From Onishia taeanensis (GTDB lineage Bacteria > Pseudomonadota > Gammaproteobacteria > Pseudomonadales > Halomonadaceae): a DNA stretch of 64,000 nucleotides. This document shows positions 27,731-36,104 of the stretch, in pieces. Numbering within the stretch: position 1 is the stretch's first letter; each line of letters starts with the position of its first letter. Below the pieces are notes generated by a model. That model searched no databases, was not told where the DNA came from, and saw only the letters and a list, made by a program, of their open reading frames with translations. The position numbers and the translations under genes are program-made. Where the stretch lies: NCBI RefSeq assembly GCF_013349955.1, contig NZ_JABVXC010000003.1:186001-250000 (forward strand). The letters run 5' to 3'.

Positions 27731-29026
27731 CTAGACGTTATATCCCAGAACGCCGGGCAGCCAAAGAGCGATCGACGGAAAGATCGCCACCAGCGCCAGG
27801 GCAGCGGCCATGGCCACCACGAAGACCAGTGCCCACCCCACGGTCTGCTCGAGACGAATCTTCGCCACTTCCGTGGTGACCATCAGGTTCACCGCCACCG
27901 GCGGGGTAAATTGGCCGATGGCGATATTCATGGCCAGCAGAATGCCAAACCACACCGGATGCCAACCAAAATGGTCCATGACCGGGATCAGAATCGGCAT
28001 CATGATCAGATAGATCGAGATCGCGTCCAGCACCATCCCCGCCAGCAGCACCGCCAGCATGATCAGCAACAGCAGCAATGCGCCGCTGTCGGACAGGCCG
28101 ATGATCCATTCGGCCAGATGCCGAAAAGTGCCCAGCATGGTGCCGGCCCAGGCAAAGATCCCCGCCAGCGCGATGATCAGCATCACCACCCCGGTGATCA
28201 CCGCCGCCTCGCCGAACAATCGCCACAGCTCCCGCCAGTTCAGCTCACGGGTGAGAAAGATCCCCACGATGACTCCGTAGGTGACCGCCGCCACGGCCGC
28301 CTCGGTGGGCGTGAACAATCCCGAGCGCAGTCCACCCAGGATCAGCACCGGCGCGAAGAGCGCTGGCAGCGCCTGACGGAAGCTCTCTCCCAGCGCTGGG
28401 CGCGGTACGCTCTGCGGCGACTCCCAGCCGTAGCGCCGTGACAGCCACCAGGCGGGCACCAGCAGGGCCGCGCCAGCGAGCATGCCCGGAAAAAGCCCGG
28501 CGGCAAACAGCGCACGTAGATCGACCCCAGGCACCACGATCGAGTACAGAATCAGCGCCACCGACGGCGGAATCAGGATCGCCGTGGAGGCAGATGCCGC
28601 GATCAAGGTTGCCGAAAAAGGCTTCGGGTAGCCGGCACGGGTCATGCTCGGCAGCATCACCATGGCCACCGCCGCCGCATCTGCTGGACCCGAACCACTC
28701 ATCCCGCCCATGATCATGCAGACCAGCACTGCGACCAGCGCAAGCCCGCCATGGCGAGGCCCGATCAGCGCCTGAGCGAAACGCACCAGTCGCGCCGCCA
28801 CCCCCGCACGCTCGAAGATCAGCCCGGTCAGGATGAATAGCGGAATGGCGATAAGTGGATACTTGGCGACGCTGTTGTAGGTGTTGGTGCCCAGGGTCGC
28901 CAGCATCGTCGCCGGCAGGCCCATCACGATCCCCACAGCCCCCGAGAGCCCCAGCGAAAACGCCACCGGTACACCGGCAATCAACAGGCCCGCAAAGGCC
29001 AGAATCATCCACACATCAGGGCTCAT
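27731..29026 (-). CDS. TRAP transporter large permease DctM
   Basis: The 431-residue large membrane subunit of a tripartite TRAP transporter, with about 12 membrane segments. Typical DctM stretches are GMSGSGPADAAAVAMVMLPSM, ASASTAILIPPSVALILYSIV and the FTPTEAAVAAVTYGVIVG segment in the middle. It ends after LWLPGVLGYNV. The ATG at 29026 overlaps the end of the small-subunit gene by 11 bases, so the two are translationally coupled. With the small subunit and the binding protein encoded upstream it drives Na+-coupled uptake of an organic acid-type substrate that cannot be named from sequence. Confidence 0.92.
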   Translation of the reverse strand: MSPDVWMILAFAGLLIAGVPVAFSLGLSGAVGIVMGLPATMLATLGTNTYNSVAKYPLIAIPLFILTGLIFERAGVAARLVRFAQALIGPRHGGLALVAVLVCMIMGGMSGSGPADAAAVAMVMLPSMTRAGYPKPFSATLIAASASTAILIPPSVALILYSIVVPGVDLRALFAAGLFPGMLAGAALLVPAWWLSRRYGWESPQSVPRPALGESFRQALPALFAPVLILGGLRSGLFTPTEAAVAAVTYGVIVGIFLTRELNWRELWRLFGEAAVITGVVMLIIALAGIFAWAGTMLGTFRHLAEWIIGLSDSGALLLLLIMLAVLLAGMVLDAISIYLIMMPILIPVMDHFGWHPVWFGILLAMNIAIGQFTPPVAVNLMVTTEVAKIRLEQTVGWALVFVVAMAAALALVAIFPSIALWLPGVLGYNV

Positions 29027-29495
29027 CGGAAAGGCCCCCGCGCAGGCGATCAAGGCTCTGCTGGCTCAGGCGTAGCAGCATCAAGGCAGCGAGCACCGGC
29101 AGCCAAGCGATGTACCACCACTGGGGCAGGCCAAGCCCCGGCGACAGCGACTGCCATTGATATTCTTCCCAGGCCAGCTTGCCGCCAAACCATATGACCA
29201 GGCTCAGCACCGTGGCACCGCAGAGCCATTGAAAAACGATCAATATGCGCCGCAGCCCTGCCGGCGAGGCACGCTCCAGCAGGCTGATACGGATATGCCC
29301 ATTGCGGCGCAGCGCCACCGAGGCACCGGCAAAGGTCAGCACCACCAGCAGGAAGACCGAAAACTCCTCGGTAAAGGCGAAGGAGGCATCAGTGATGTAG
29401 CGCACGACGACATTCGCCAGGCTGATCAACGCGATGATTACCAGCGAAAGGGTCGCCAGCACCCGCTCGGGTCTGGCATCGGGTTGGCTCTTCAT
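29016..29495 (-). CDS. TRAP transporter small permease DctQ
   Basis: A 159-residue membrane protein with four hydrophobic segments. The DctQ family pattern is seen in LANVVVRYITDASFAFTEEFSVFLLV and RRNGHIRISLL, and the protein ends with a short basic/acidic tail. I chose the ATG at 29495 (GAGG five bases upstream) over a TTG six codons earlier that lies in the terminator stem region. It forms the membrane complex with DctM, whose start overlaps its end. Confidence 0.9.
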   Translation of the reverse strand: MKSQPDARPERVLATLSLVIIALISLANVVVRYITDASFAFTEEFSVFLLVVLTFAGASVALRRNGHIRISLLERASPAGLRRILIVFQWLCGATVLSLVIWFGGKLAWEEYQWQSLSPGLGLPQWWYIAWLPVLAALMLLRLSQQSLDRLRGGLSDEP

Positions 29496-29511
29496 GGAGT
29501 CCTCAAACGTC

Positions 29512-29536
29512 AAAAGCCGGCCCCTTTAGGGCCGGT
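29512..29536 (-). terminator. Intercistronic terminator/attenuator between dctP and dctQ
   Basis: On the minus strand a 7-bp stem CCGGCCC/GGGCCGG with a five-base loop is followed by TTTT. Placed after the binding-protein gene and 17 bases before the dctQ start, it would let more binding protein than permease be made. Confidence 0.7.
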
Positions 29537-29611
29537 CAATCAGTACCAGCACAATTTACATAAGCTTTCGTCACACAGGCGTTCGCTGCTTCAGCTGACA
29601 GGGATTTATAC

Positions 29612-30619
29612 TCAGTCAGCCGCCATATCATCTCGGGCAGCCTTCACCAACGACTCGCCGATCTTATCGACCCAGGTCGCGTAGACGCTCTGAGTGGCTT
29701 GAACAAAAGCCATATGCTGCGCCTCGGTCAGCTCCACGATATCGACACCGCGTTCCTTGATGGCCGCGCGGCGCTTGCCTTCTTCATCGCGGGTCATGGC
29801 GATCTCCCACTCGCCGGCGTCGACGGCGGCCTGGCGCAGCAGGTCTTGATCCTCAGCAGACAGCGAGCTCCAGACACGCTGGTTGGCCGCAAACACCAGG
29901 GGATCGTTCATGTAGTTCCACAGCGTCAGGTTCGTCTGACCAACCTGATCGATGCGCGCCACGTCGAAGACCGAGAGGGGATTCTCCTGGCCATCGACGG
30001 CGCCAGTGGTCAGCGCCGGCTTGGCATCCGCCCAGCTCATCTGGGTCGGGTTGGCCCCCAGGGCCTCGAAGGTGTCCTGAAACAAGGGCGAGCCCACCAC
30101 ACGGATTTTCAACCCCTCCAGGTCGCTCGGTTCATCGATGGGCCCCTTGGAGTTGGAAAGCTGGCGAAAGCCATTCTCTCCCCATGCTAGCGGCACCACA
30201 CCGCCCGCCTCGATGGCTGCGAAGACTTGCTCACCAGCCGCTCCGCCAGTCACCGCATCGACGGCTGCATAATCGGGCATGAAGAACGGCAGCGAAAAGA
30301 GGTTGAGTTCCGGCACTTGCGGCGACCAGTTGATGGTCGACCCCACCGCCAGGTCGATCAGCCCCGAGCGCATGGCCGAGAACTCACGGGTCTGATCGCC
30401 AGCTACCAACTGGGCATTGGGGTAGACCCGCAGCGTCAGGCGGCCATCGGAGCGGGCCTCAACCAGCTCGGCCCATTTCTCCGCCGCCTGGCCCCAGGGG
30501 AAGGCATCCGACAGCACCGTCGAGACCGAAAGCTCGCGAGCCTGTGCTGACAGTGCCGTGCACAGGAGAGCGGTTCCGGCCAGAATCGTCGTCAAACGGG
30601 AAAAACGAAACGTCATCAT
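29612..30619 (-). CDS. TRAP transporter solute-binding protein DctP family
   Basis: A 335-residue periplasmic protein with a signal peptide ending around ALSAQA. Conserved DctP features are GRLTLRVYPNAQL, GLIDLAVGS, LKIRVVGSPLFQDTFEALGANPTQM (with the substrate-carboxylate Arg in KIRV) and GAVDGQENPLSVF. It is the first gene of dctPQM. The ATG at 30619 (with AGGA upstream) is chosen; a second ATG follows immediately. The conserved Arg means the ligand probably carries a carboxylate group. Confidence 0.92.
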   Translation of the reverse strand: MMTFRFSRLTTILAGTALLCTALSAQARELSVSTVLSDAFPWGQAAEKWAELVEARSDGRLTLRVYPNAQLVAGDQTREFSAMRSGLIDLAVGSTINWSPQVPELNLFSLPFFMPDYAAVDAVTGGAAGEQVFAAIEAGGVVPLAWGENGFRQLSNSKGPIDEPSDLEGLKIRVVGSPLFQDTFEALGANPTQMSWADAKPALTTGAVDGQENPLSVFDVARIDQVGQTNLTLWNYMNDPLVFAANQRVWSSLSAEDQDLLRQAAVDAGEWEIAMTRDEEGKRRAAIKERGVDIVELTEAQHMAFVQATQSVYATWVDKIGESLVKAARDDMAAD

Positions 30620-30903
30620 TGCGTGTCCTTGTTGAGGCGCTATATCACCCGATGGTCGGTCCAAGGGGCTAGGCCTTCGTTATTGGTATGGCTATGGGTA
30701 AGGCAATCGATCAATCAGCAGATCCTGTAGCAGTGTAATGAGAACACAACGTAAATGATGCCAAACCAAGGTATGAGTAATGCGACGGCGACATCTCGAT
30801 CTGCTTGCGGAAGCGTGGCGCCAGCGCTTCGGCGGGATCATCGCACCCACAAACTGCTATGCTGCTAACCTTTTCGCCCATCGACCAACCTGAAGGACGA
30901 GCC

Positions 30904-31764
30904 GTGCCACTTCGCGACCTGCTACTGGGCCTCTTTGTCATCGCCATCTGGGCGCTGAACATCATCGTTATCAAGCTTGGAGTAGCCGACCTGCCGCCGC
31001 TGCTGCTGACCACCCTGCGCTTTGCACTGGTGGCCGTCCTGCTGGTGCCCTTTCATCCGGTTCATCGACACCAGCTGCCTTTCCTGCTCCTGCTATCGCT
31101 GACCTTTGGCAGCCTGCACTTTGCCCTGCTGTTCATCGGCCTCGGCCAGGCGGAGGCCGGCACCGGCGCCCTGCTAGTGCAGATGGGCACTCCCTTCGCC
31201 ACGGTGCTGGCGGTCATATTCCTGAGAGAACATCTGGACGCCAGACGCCTGATCGGCCTGCTGCTGTCGTTCGGTGGCGTGATGGTCCTGGCTGGCGGCC
31301 CTACCCTGCCCGCGCCGCTGCCACTGTCGCTGCTGCTGCTCAGCGCTCTGGGCTGGGCCATCTCGCAGCTCTTGATCAAGCGCGGCCCCAAGATTCCACC
31401 GCTGGCACTGGCCGGTTGGATCGCACTGTTCTCGGTGCCTCAGGTGGCGCTGGGCTCATGGTGGTTCGAGACGGATCATATCGCGGCGCTCACAAACGCC
31501 GGCTGGGCGGGATGGGGTGCCGTGGTTTACACCGCCGTGATGTCATCGATCGTCGCCTACGGCATCTGGTACGGCCTGCTACGCCGCCATCCGGTGAGCC
31601 GCGTCACACCGCTGACGCTGTTGATGCCGGTGGGCGCGGTGCTGCTTGGCGCCTGGCTGCTCGGCGATAGCCTGAACATTTACAAACTGGCCGGCGGCGG
31701 GCTGGTACTGGCTGGGCTCGCACTGATCATTCTTCAGCCGCCCCGCCAGCAGGCAGGCACCTGA
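30904..31764 (+). CDS. EamA/DMT family transporter (amino acid or metabolite exporter type)
   Basis: A 286-residue inner-membrane protein with ten hydrophobic segments in two EamA repeats (first repeat ends near VMVLAGGPTLP; second near ILQPPRQQ). Members such as YdcZ/EamA export amino acid metabolites or other small solutes. The GTG start at 30904 is chosen because GAAGGAC is seven bases before it and the first helix starts soon after; an upstream in-frame ATG would add a hydrophilic, atypical leader. It stands alone between the TRAP operon and a convergent binding-protein gene, with a hairpin at its end. Confidence 0.85.
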   Translation: MPLRDLLLGLFVIAIWALNIIVIKLGVADLPPLLLTTLRFALVAVLLVPFHPVHRHQLPFLLLLSLTFGSLHFALLFIGLGQAEAGTGALLVQMGTPFATVLAVIFLREHLDARRLIGLLLSFGGVMVLAGGPTLPAPLPLSLLLLSALGWAISQLLIKRGPKIPPLALAGWIALFSVPQVALGSWWFETDHIAALTNAGWAGWGAVVYTAVMSSIVAYGIWYGLLRRHPVSRVTPLTLLMPVGAVLLGAWLLGDSLNIYKLAGGGLVLAGLALIILQPPRQQAGT

Positions 31765-31776
31765 GGCCAGAACGCC

Positions 31777-31812
31777 GCGGGGCGCGACCTTATCAATAAG
31801 ATCGCGCCCCGC
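31777..31812. terminator. Long hairpin between convergent eamA-like and proX-like genes
   Basis: An inverted repeat GCGGGGCGCGA...TCGCGCCCCGC with inner arms CTTAT/ATAAG and almost no loop, very stable. It is placed between two convergent genes. No T run follows on either strand, so termination is likely but not certain. Confidence 0.6.
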
Positions 31813-31855
31813 AACAGGACTTGGTTTGCCTTGACGTGATTTGGCGTAAATCGCC

Positions 31856-32719
31856 TTAGCTCTCGGCCGCGTCAAACCAGCTATCGATCAGTGTGCGGTT
31901 ATCTTCGATCCAGGCCTTGGCCCCCTCGACCGGATCACCGACTTTCTCGATCCGCGCCATCAGGCCTCCGAGACTGTCGTCGTCCATCTTCCAGGCATCC
32001 AGGACGCTGGCAAGCCAGGGGTCTTCATTGGCCAGTCCCTTACGCGACATCCAGTGAATGCTCTCGTTTTCGCCATAGACGCCCTGCGGGTCTTCGAGGT
32101 ATTTGAGGTCATACTCGGCGAAGGCCCAGTGGGGGCTCCACAGGGTCACGACGATAGGCTCTTCACGCTGATAGGCACTGTCCAGTGCCGCCATCATTGC
32201 CGGGCCTGAGCTGTTGACCTGATTGAGCGGCAGCTCATAGGCCTCGATGGCATCCTCAGTCAACCCAGCAATCGCCGAACCGGAGTCGATGCCCAGAATC
32301 GACGGACGCCCCTGATACTCATAGCGCCCGGCCTGATCGCGCAGCTCGTCGATGCTGTCGATGTCGGCATAGCTTGGAACCACCAGGCCAAGGCCGGTGC
32401 CGTCGTACCAGACATCATGCACGTCAATCTCGTCACGGTGCGGCTCGAGGAAGGGCGCATCGGTGGTGGGCAACCATATCTCGAACGACAGGTCGAAGTC
32501 GCCGTTGGACAGGCCGCTGTAGAGCACGCTCTTGCCAATATTGGAAAGCTCGATGTCATAGCCGTGTTCTTCTTCGAGCAGGATCTTCCACATATTGGCA
32601 ACAGCGATATTCTCGGCCCAGTTATTGGTCCCGACGACCAATGATTTGTCCTGGGCCTGCGCCAGGCCGCCCACGGTAATCAAGCCCGTCGCCAGCAGCA
32701 CTGAGGGTAAAGTCTTCAT
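31856..32719 (-). CDS. Orphan ProX/OpuAC-type glycine betaine-class ABC binding protein
   Basis: A 287-residue periplasmic binding protein with signal peptide (cleavage after GLAQA) and an OpuAC domain: VVGTNNWAENIAVANMWKILLEE at the start, SFEIWLPTTDAPF, GSGSAI-like IDSGSAIAGLTEDAI, and VVTLWSPHWAFAEYDLKYLEDP near the C-terminus. The tryptophans in these segments fit an aromatic cage for a quaternary amine. No permease or ATPase gene is adjacent, so it must use a transporter encoded elsewhere. Start at 32719 has AGGGAGA upstream. Neighbouring M24 and dioxygenase genes on the same strand suggest the ligand is a catabolic substrate rather than an osmoprotectant only. Confidence 0.85.
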   Translation of the reverse strand: MKTLPSVLLATGLITVGGLAQAQDKSLVVGTNNWAENIAVANMWKILLEEEHGYDIELSNIGKSVLYSGLSNGDFDLSFEIWLPTTDAPFLEPHRDEIDVHDVWYDGTGLGLVVPSYADIDSIDELRDQAGRYEYQGRPSILGIDSGSAIAGLTEDAIEAYELPLNQVNSSGPAMMAALDSAYQREEPIVVTLWSPHWAFAEYDLKYLEDPQGVYGENESIHWMSRKGLANEDPWLASVLDAWKMDDDSLGGLMARIEKVGDPVEGAKAWIEDNRTLIDSWFDAAES

Positions 32720-32904
32720 GGTCAATCTCCCTGATTTTTTGTTCGCGCAATTCAGAAAGGTCAGCCTAGCATGACCCTTCGCCGGTTTTTGGCCACCATT
32801 TCTCATGCACGACATGAGATAAAAGAATACCTAGGTGGCGAGGTAAAGCTGACGAACGATCCCCGTCACCCTATATCTGCTCCCCTGCGATAGCGCAGAA
32901 TCGC

Positions 32905-34155
32905 CTAACCGAGGAGCCGGGCATCAAAAGGATAATCGGACAGCAGCTCGACCTGACCGTCATCGCGAACATAGAGCTGTTCCTCGAGCTTGACACCTTC
33001 GCCACCGGACTCATGACCGATGAAACTCTCCACGCAGAACGTCATGCCCGGCGCGATGATCCCGTCGTAGCCCTTGTCGTCGATGTCTTCGCGGTGAACG
33101 ATATAGGGATACTCACCGTTCATCCCCACCCCATGGGCCAGAGCAAAGTAGCGGCGCGACTTGTAAGCGGGCGGAATCTGCCAGGCGCGCTCGGCATACT
33201 CCTTGAAGCTCACGCCAGGCTTGAGGTTCTCCATGTTGGTGCGGATCTGGTCGTAGGCCATGCGATACAGGTCCTTCTGGGTCCGGGTGGGCTCGTCTCG
33301 ACCGCACAGGAAGGTGCGTGAGAAATCGGCATAGTAGCCATAGCGCCCGACGACATCGGTATCCAGTGCCACAAGCTCCCCGGCTTGAATGCAACGGTCG
33401 GAGCACTCCTGGAACCAGGGGTTGGTACGCGGTCCGGAATTCATGAGGCGCGTCTCGACGAAATCTGCATCGGTTTCGATGATGTGCTGATGAAGCCGTG
33501 ACCAGGCAGCATTCTCGGTCACGCCCGGGACGATGGCGGCCTCCAGCTTGCGAACGCCATTCTCGACGGCGCGCAGCGAGGAACGGATCATCTTGATTTC
33601 GTTGTCAACTTTGTAGGCCCGGGCCTGCTCCACCGGCTCCTGAGCATCCAGTACCTGATAGCCGCGCTCCTGCAGGACTAAGGCCGCCTGAGGAGTGGCG
33701 CTCTCCAGTGCCACCTTGGCGCCACCACCGCACTGCCGCTGGATTAAATCGTCGATTTCGTCGGCCCAGGCCTCCGTCACGGCATGGGTGTTTCGTTCGT
33801 TGAAGTAGTACGAGATGGCCTTGGCCGGTCGGATCTCGTCGATGGTCGGCAGATGCGCGGCCAGGTGTTCGCACCCGGAAAACTCGAACAGCACCACCGG
33901 TCCCTCGGCCGGCACGAAGGCATAACGCGCCGGGTTGCGGGAGCTGTAGACCTGCATGTTGCGCGAGCCGGTGGCATAGCGCACGTGTGCCGGGTCGAAT
34001 AGCACGGCGGCAGAGATGTCGCGTTTTCTGAGTTCGGCGCGCACGCGGGCCAGCCGGTCGCAAAGGACCTGCTCGATCTCGGCGTTTGTGGGCTCGCAGT
34101 CTTCGGGGCGATGGGTCGGGGCCAGGATGCCCAGCGCGTCCAGATCCATGTTCAT
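32905..34155 (-). CDS. M24 metallopeptidase-fold protein, DddP-like, with altered catalytic Asp position
   Basis: A 416-residue pita-bread fold protein (creatinase/prolidase superfamily). The C-terminal half strongly resembles the DMSP lyase DddP as I remember it: ETRLMNSGPRTNPWFQECSD, RTNMENLKPGV, HGVGMNGEYP, PGMTFCVE, and VKLEEQLYV. The five metal ligands are all present (Asp in LDTDVVG, Asp in YADFSR, His in AHGVG, Glu in CVESF, Glu in KLEEQ). In DddP the motif after the His is HGVGxCDEYP/W, with the catalytic Asp377; here it is HGVGMNGEYP, with Gly at that place. DMSP cleavage is therefore not supported. It is more likely a hydrolase or lyase on a related zwitterion. Start at 34155 has GGAG eight bases upstream. 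Confidence 0.82.
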   Translation of the reverse strand: MNMDLDALGILAPTHRPEDCEPTNAEIEQVLCDRLARVRAELRKRDISAAVLFDPAHVRYATGSRNMQVYSSRNPARYAFVPAEGPVVLFEFSGCEHLAAHLPTIDEIRPAKAISYYFNERNTHAVTEAWADEIDDLIQRQCGGGAKVALESATPQAALVLQERGYQVLDAQEPVEQARAYKVDNEIKMIRSSLRAVENGVRKLEAAIVPGVTENAAWSRLHQHIIETDADFVETRLMNSGPRTNPWFQECSDRCIQAGELVALDTDVVGRYGYYADFSRTFLCGRDEPTRTQKDLYRMAYDQIRTNMENLKPGVSFKEYAERAWQIPPAYKSRRYFALAHGVGMNGEYPYIVHREDIDDKGYDGIIAPGMTFCVESFIGHESGGEGVKLEEQLYVRDDGQVELLSDYPFDARLLG

Positions 34156-34194
34156 CAGGGGTTCTCCGTATCGGTAAATTGGCAGGTTCAAGCC

Positions 34195-35085
34195 TCAGTC
34201 GATCAGGCCATCGGCGCGCTCTGCCCGCCCTTCCTCGGCCTGGATGTGCTGCTCGGATACCCGCCCATAGAGCTGACGCGTGCGCTCCAGTCGCCCTACC
34301 ACACCCGGGGTCTGGGAGTAGGCGAAGATGGCGGTCAAGCGGGGAGTATCGCCCTTAACACGGGTCACCCGGTGCAGACTGAAACGGCCTTTGAACAGTT
34401 GCAGATCGCCGGGACGAAGGCTGAGGTGACGAACACGGTCGCGGTCCTGACCACGCAGCACCGCCCCGACGCCTGCGTAGTTCTCGTCCTGGGGAGTGCG
34501 TATATCGGGGCAATACTCGAAGCTCCCGCCCTCTTCAGCGTCCTGAGTCATCATGGTGACGATGAATTCGTTGGTGTCGTAGTGCCAGGGTTGCTCGGTG
34601 CCTTCGGGTAGCACGTTGAGCACTAGCCCAGCGTAAGGGTCCGCATATTCGTAGACCTGGTTCTCACCCAGGCAGCGAGCCACCAGCGACTTCATGGCCG
34701 GCGAGACATACAGCCGCTGCATGATGCGGTCGGCAGTGATCATGTCGCGGGTCACGAAACCACTGGTGCGAGTCATGAACAGACGACGCGGATCGTCTTC
34801 GGGCAAGGCGGGGTTATCTGCAGTGAAATAGGCGTTGACCTCTCGGGTGTTGAAGAAGCTTTTGTTCGCCAGTTCCTGACACTCTTCTCGCAGCTGGGTC
34901 AGGCGATCCTCGCGCAGGAAACCACGCAACACTGCACAGCCTTCCCGATCCAGATCGGCTCGGGCCTGCTCAATCGTCGCCAGCAGTGTTGAATCATCGG
35001 GCCGGTCGAGCGGATAACGCTCGGTATCCACCAAGCCGGAAAGGTCATGACGCTCGGCATCGGCAAGTTGCATGGCAGTCAACAT
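34195..35085 (-). CDS. Phytanoyl-CoA-dioxygenase-family Fe(II)/2-oxoglutarate oxygenase
   Basis: A 296-residue PhyH-type oxygenase. The iron-binding triad is seen as WHYDTNEFIV (His and Asp) and FSLHRVTRVKG (distal His), with the 2-oxoglutarate-binding Arg a few residues later (TPRLTAIFAY). The helical N-terminus has the usual CAVLRGFL strand. Members include ectoine hydroxylase and small-molecule hydroxylases or demethylases. It lies 39 bases upstream of the DddP-like gene on the same strand, so the two form a unit: hydroxylation of the substrate followed by hydrolytic or eliminative cleavage is plausible. Start ATG at 35085 has GAGGAG upstream. Substrate unknown. Confidence 0.88.
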   Translation of the reverse strand: MLTAMQLADAERHDLSGLVDTERYPLDRPDDSTLLATIEQARADLDREGCAVLRGFLREDRLTQLREECQELANKSFFNTREVNAYFTADNPALPEDDPRRLFMTRTSGFVTRDMITADRIMQRLYVSPAMKSLVARCLGENQVYEYADPYAGLVLNVLPEGTEQPWHYDTNEFIVTMMTQDAEEGGSFEYCPDIRTPQDENYAGVGAVLRGQDRDRVRHLSLRPGDLQLFKGRFSLHRVTRVKGDTPRLTAIFAYSQTPGVVGRLERTRQLYGRVSEQHIQAEEGRAERADGLID

Positions 35086-35195
35086 AGGAACTCCTCAGTC
35101 GGCACGGAACGGCGTCGACCAGCCAATGCTGGTCTCGTCTCGTAATGGGCGGCATAGTGGAGAACCCTGAAGCATCGAGGAAACGATTCGTTCCG

Positions 35196-36104
35196 ATGAA
35201 TTCCATCGACAAACCCGATTGCACTAACTTGCCGATCCTCGACACCGAACTGCTCAGTGCATTCGTCGCGGTCATAGAAAACGGCGGGTTCACGGCAGCG
35301 GCCCGCCAACTGCACAAGACGCAGTCGACGATCAGCCAGCGCATCCGCACGCTGGAGGAGCGGGTCGAGGTGTCACTGCTGCATCGCACCAGCCGCCAAG
35401 TGAGCCTGACGGCGGATGGAGAGACCTTCCTTGTCTACGCGCGTCGTCTGCTTCAACTGCAGCGGGAAGCGATCAGCGCACTGGGAAATGGCGACCGGGA
35501 GGGGGTGATTCGTTTTGGACTGCCGGAAAACTATGCTGAAGCCTGGCTACCCCGCCTGCTCGATCGCTTCGCACGGCTTCATCCGCGCATTCGGCCTCAT
35601 ATTCACTGCCGGATGTCCAGTGAGCTGATCGAGGCACTGGAAGGCGGTGAGCTCGACCTGGCGATGACGGTGCGCCACACCAACCATGGCAATGGCGAGC
35701 CCTTGGGAGCCGAGACGCTGGTCTGGGCTGCCCATCGCGATTTCTGCCAGGATCCAAAGGTAGCGCTGCCCCTGGCCCTGTTTCCCGACCACTGCCCCTA
35801 CCGTCAACGCGCCCTGGATAGCCTGACCCGCCAAGGCCGTCAGTGGTCACTGCAGTACACCAGCCAGAGCCCCACCGGCCTGCGCATGGCGGTCAATCAG
35901 CGCAATGCGGTGACCGTCGCCGATCGCCGCACGTTGCCCGTCGACTGGCGGATCCTGGGTGAGGCAGACGGCCTGCCCCCCTTGCCACCGGCTCAACTGG
36001 AACTGCATCGCTCACCCAGCTTTCAGCACCCAGCCGGGGACGACCTGATCACCCTGCTGGGTGAGCTGATCGTAGCCGAGTCCGAAGCGACCGACGCGGA
36101 CTAG
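35196..36104 (+). CDS. LysR family regulator, divergent from the dioxygenase/M24 genes
   Basis: A 302-residue LysR-type regulator with N-terminal helix-turn-helix (SAFVAVIENGGFTAAARQLHKTQSTISQRIRTLEERVEVSLLHR pattern over about residues 19-62) and a C-terminal effector domain. It reads away from the PhyH/M24/ProX genes, with about 110 bases between, and most likely activates them. I prefer the ATG at 35196, which leaves a usual short leader before the first helix; an in-frame ATG at 35145 would add 17 residues. Its stop codon shares the four bases CTAG with the stop of the convergent LysR gene that follows. Confidence 0.85.
   Translation: MNSIDKPDCTNLPILDTELLSAFVAVIENGGFTAAARQLHKTQSTISQRIRTLEERVEVSLLHRTSRQVSLTADGETFLVYARRLLQLQREAISALGNGDREGVIRFGLPENYAEAWLPRLLDRFARLHPRIRPHIHCRMSSELIEALEGGELDLAMTVRHTNHGNGEPLGAETLVWAAHRDFCQDPKVALPLALFPDHCPYRQRALDSLTRQGRQWSLQYTSQSPTGLRMAVNQRNAVTVADRRTLPVDWRILGEADGLPPLPPAQLELHRSPSFQHPAGDDLITLLGELIVAESEATDAD

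Noticed and set aside
32905..34155. Naming this gene dddP (DMSP lyase)
   Set aside because: The catalytic Asp position reads Gly in HGVGMNGE, so the specific activity is not supported although the family resemblance is strong.
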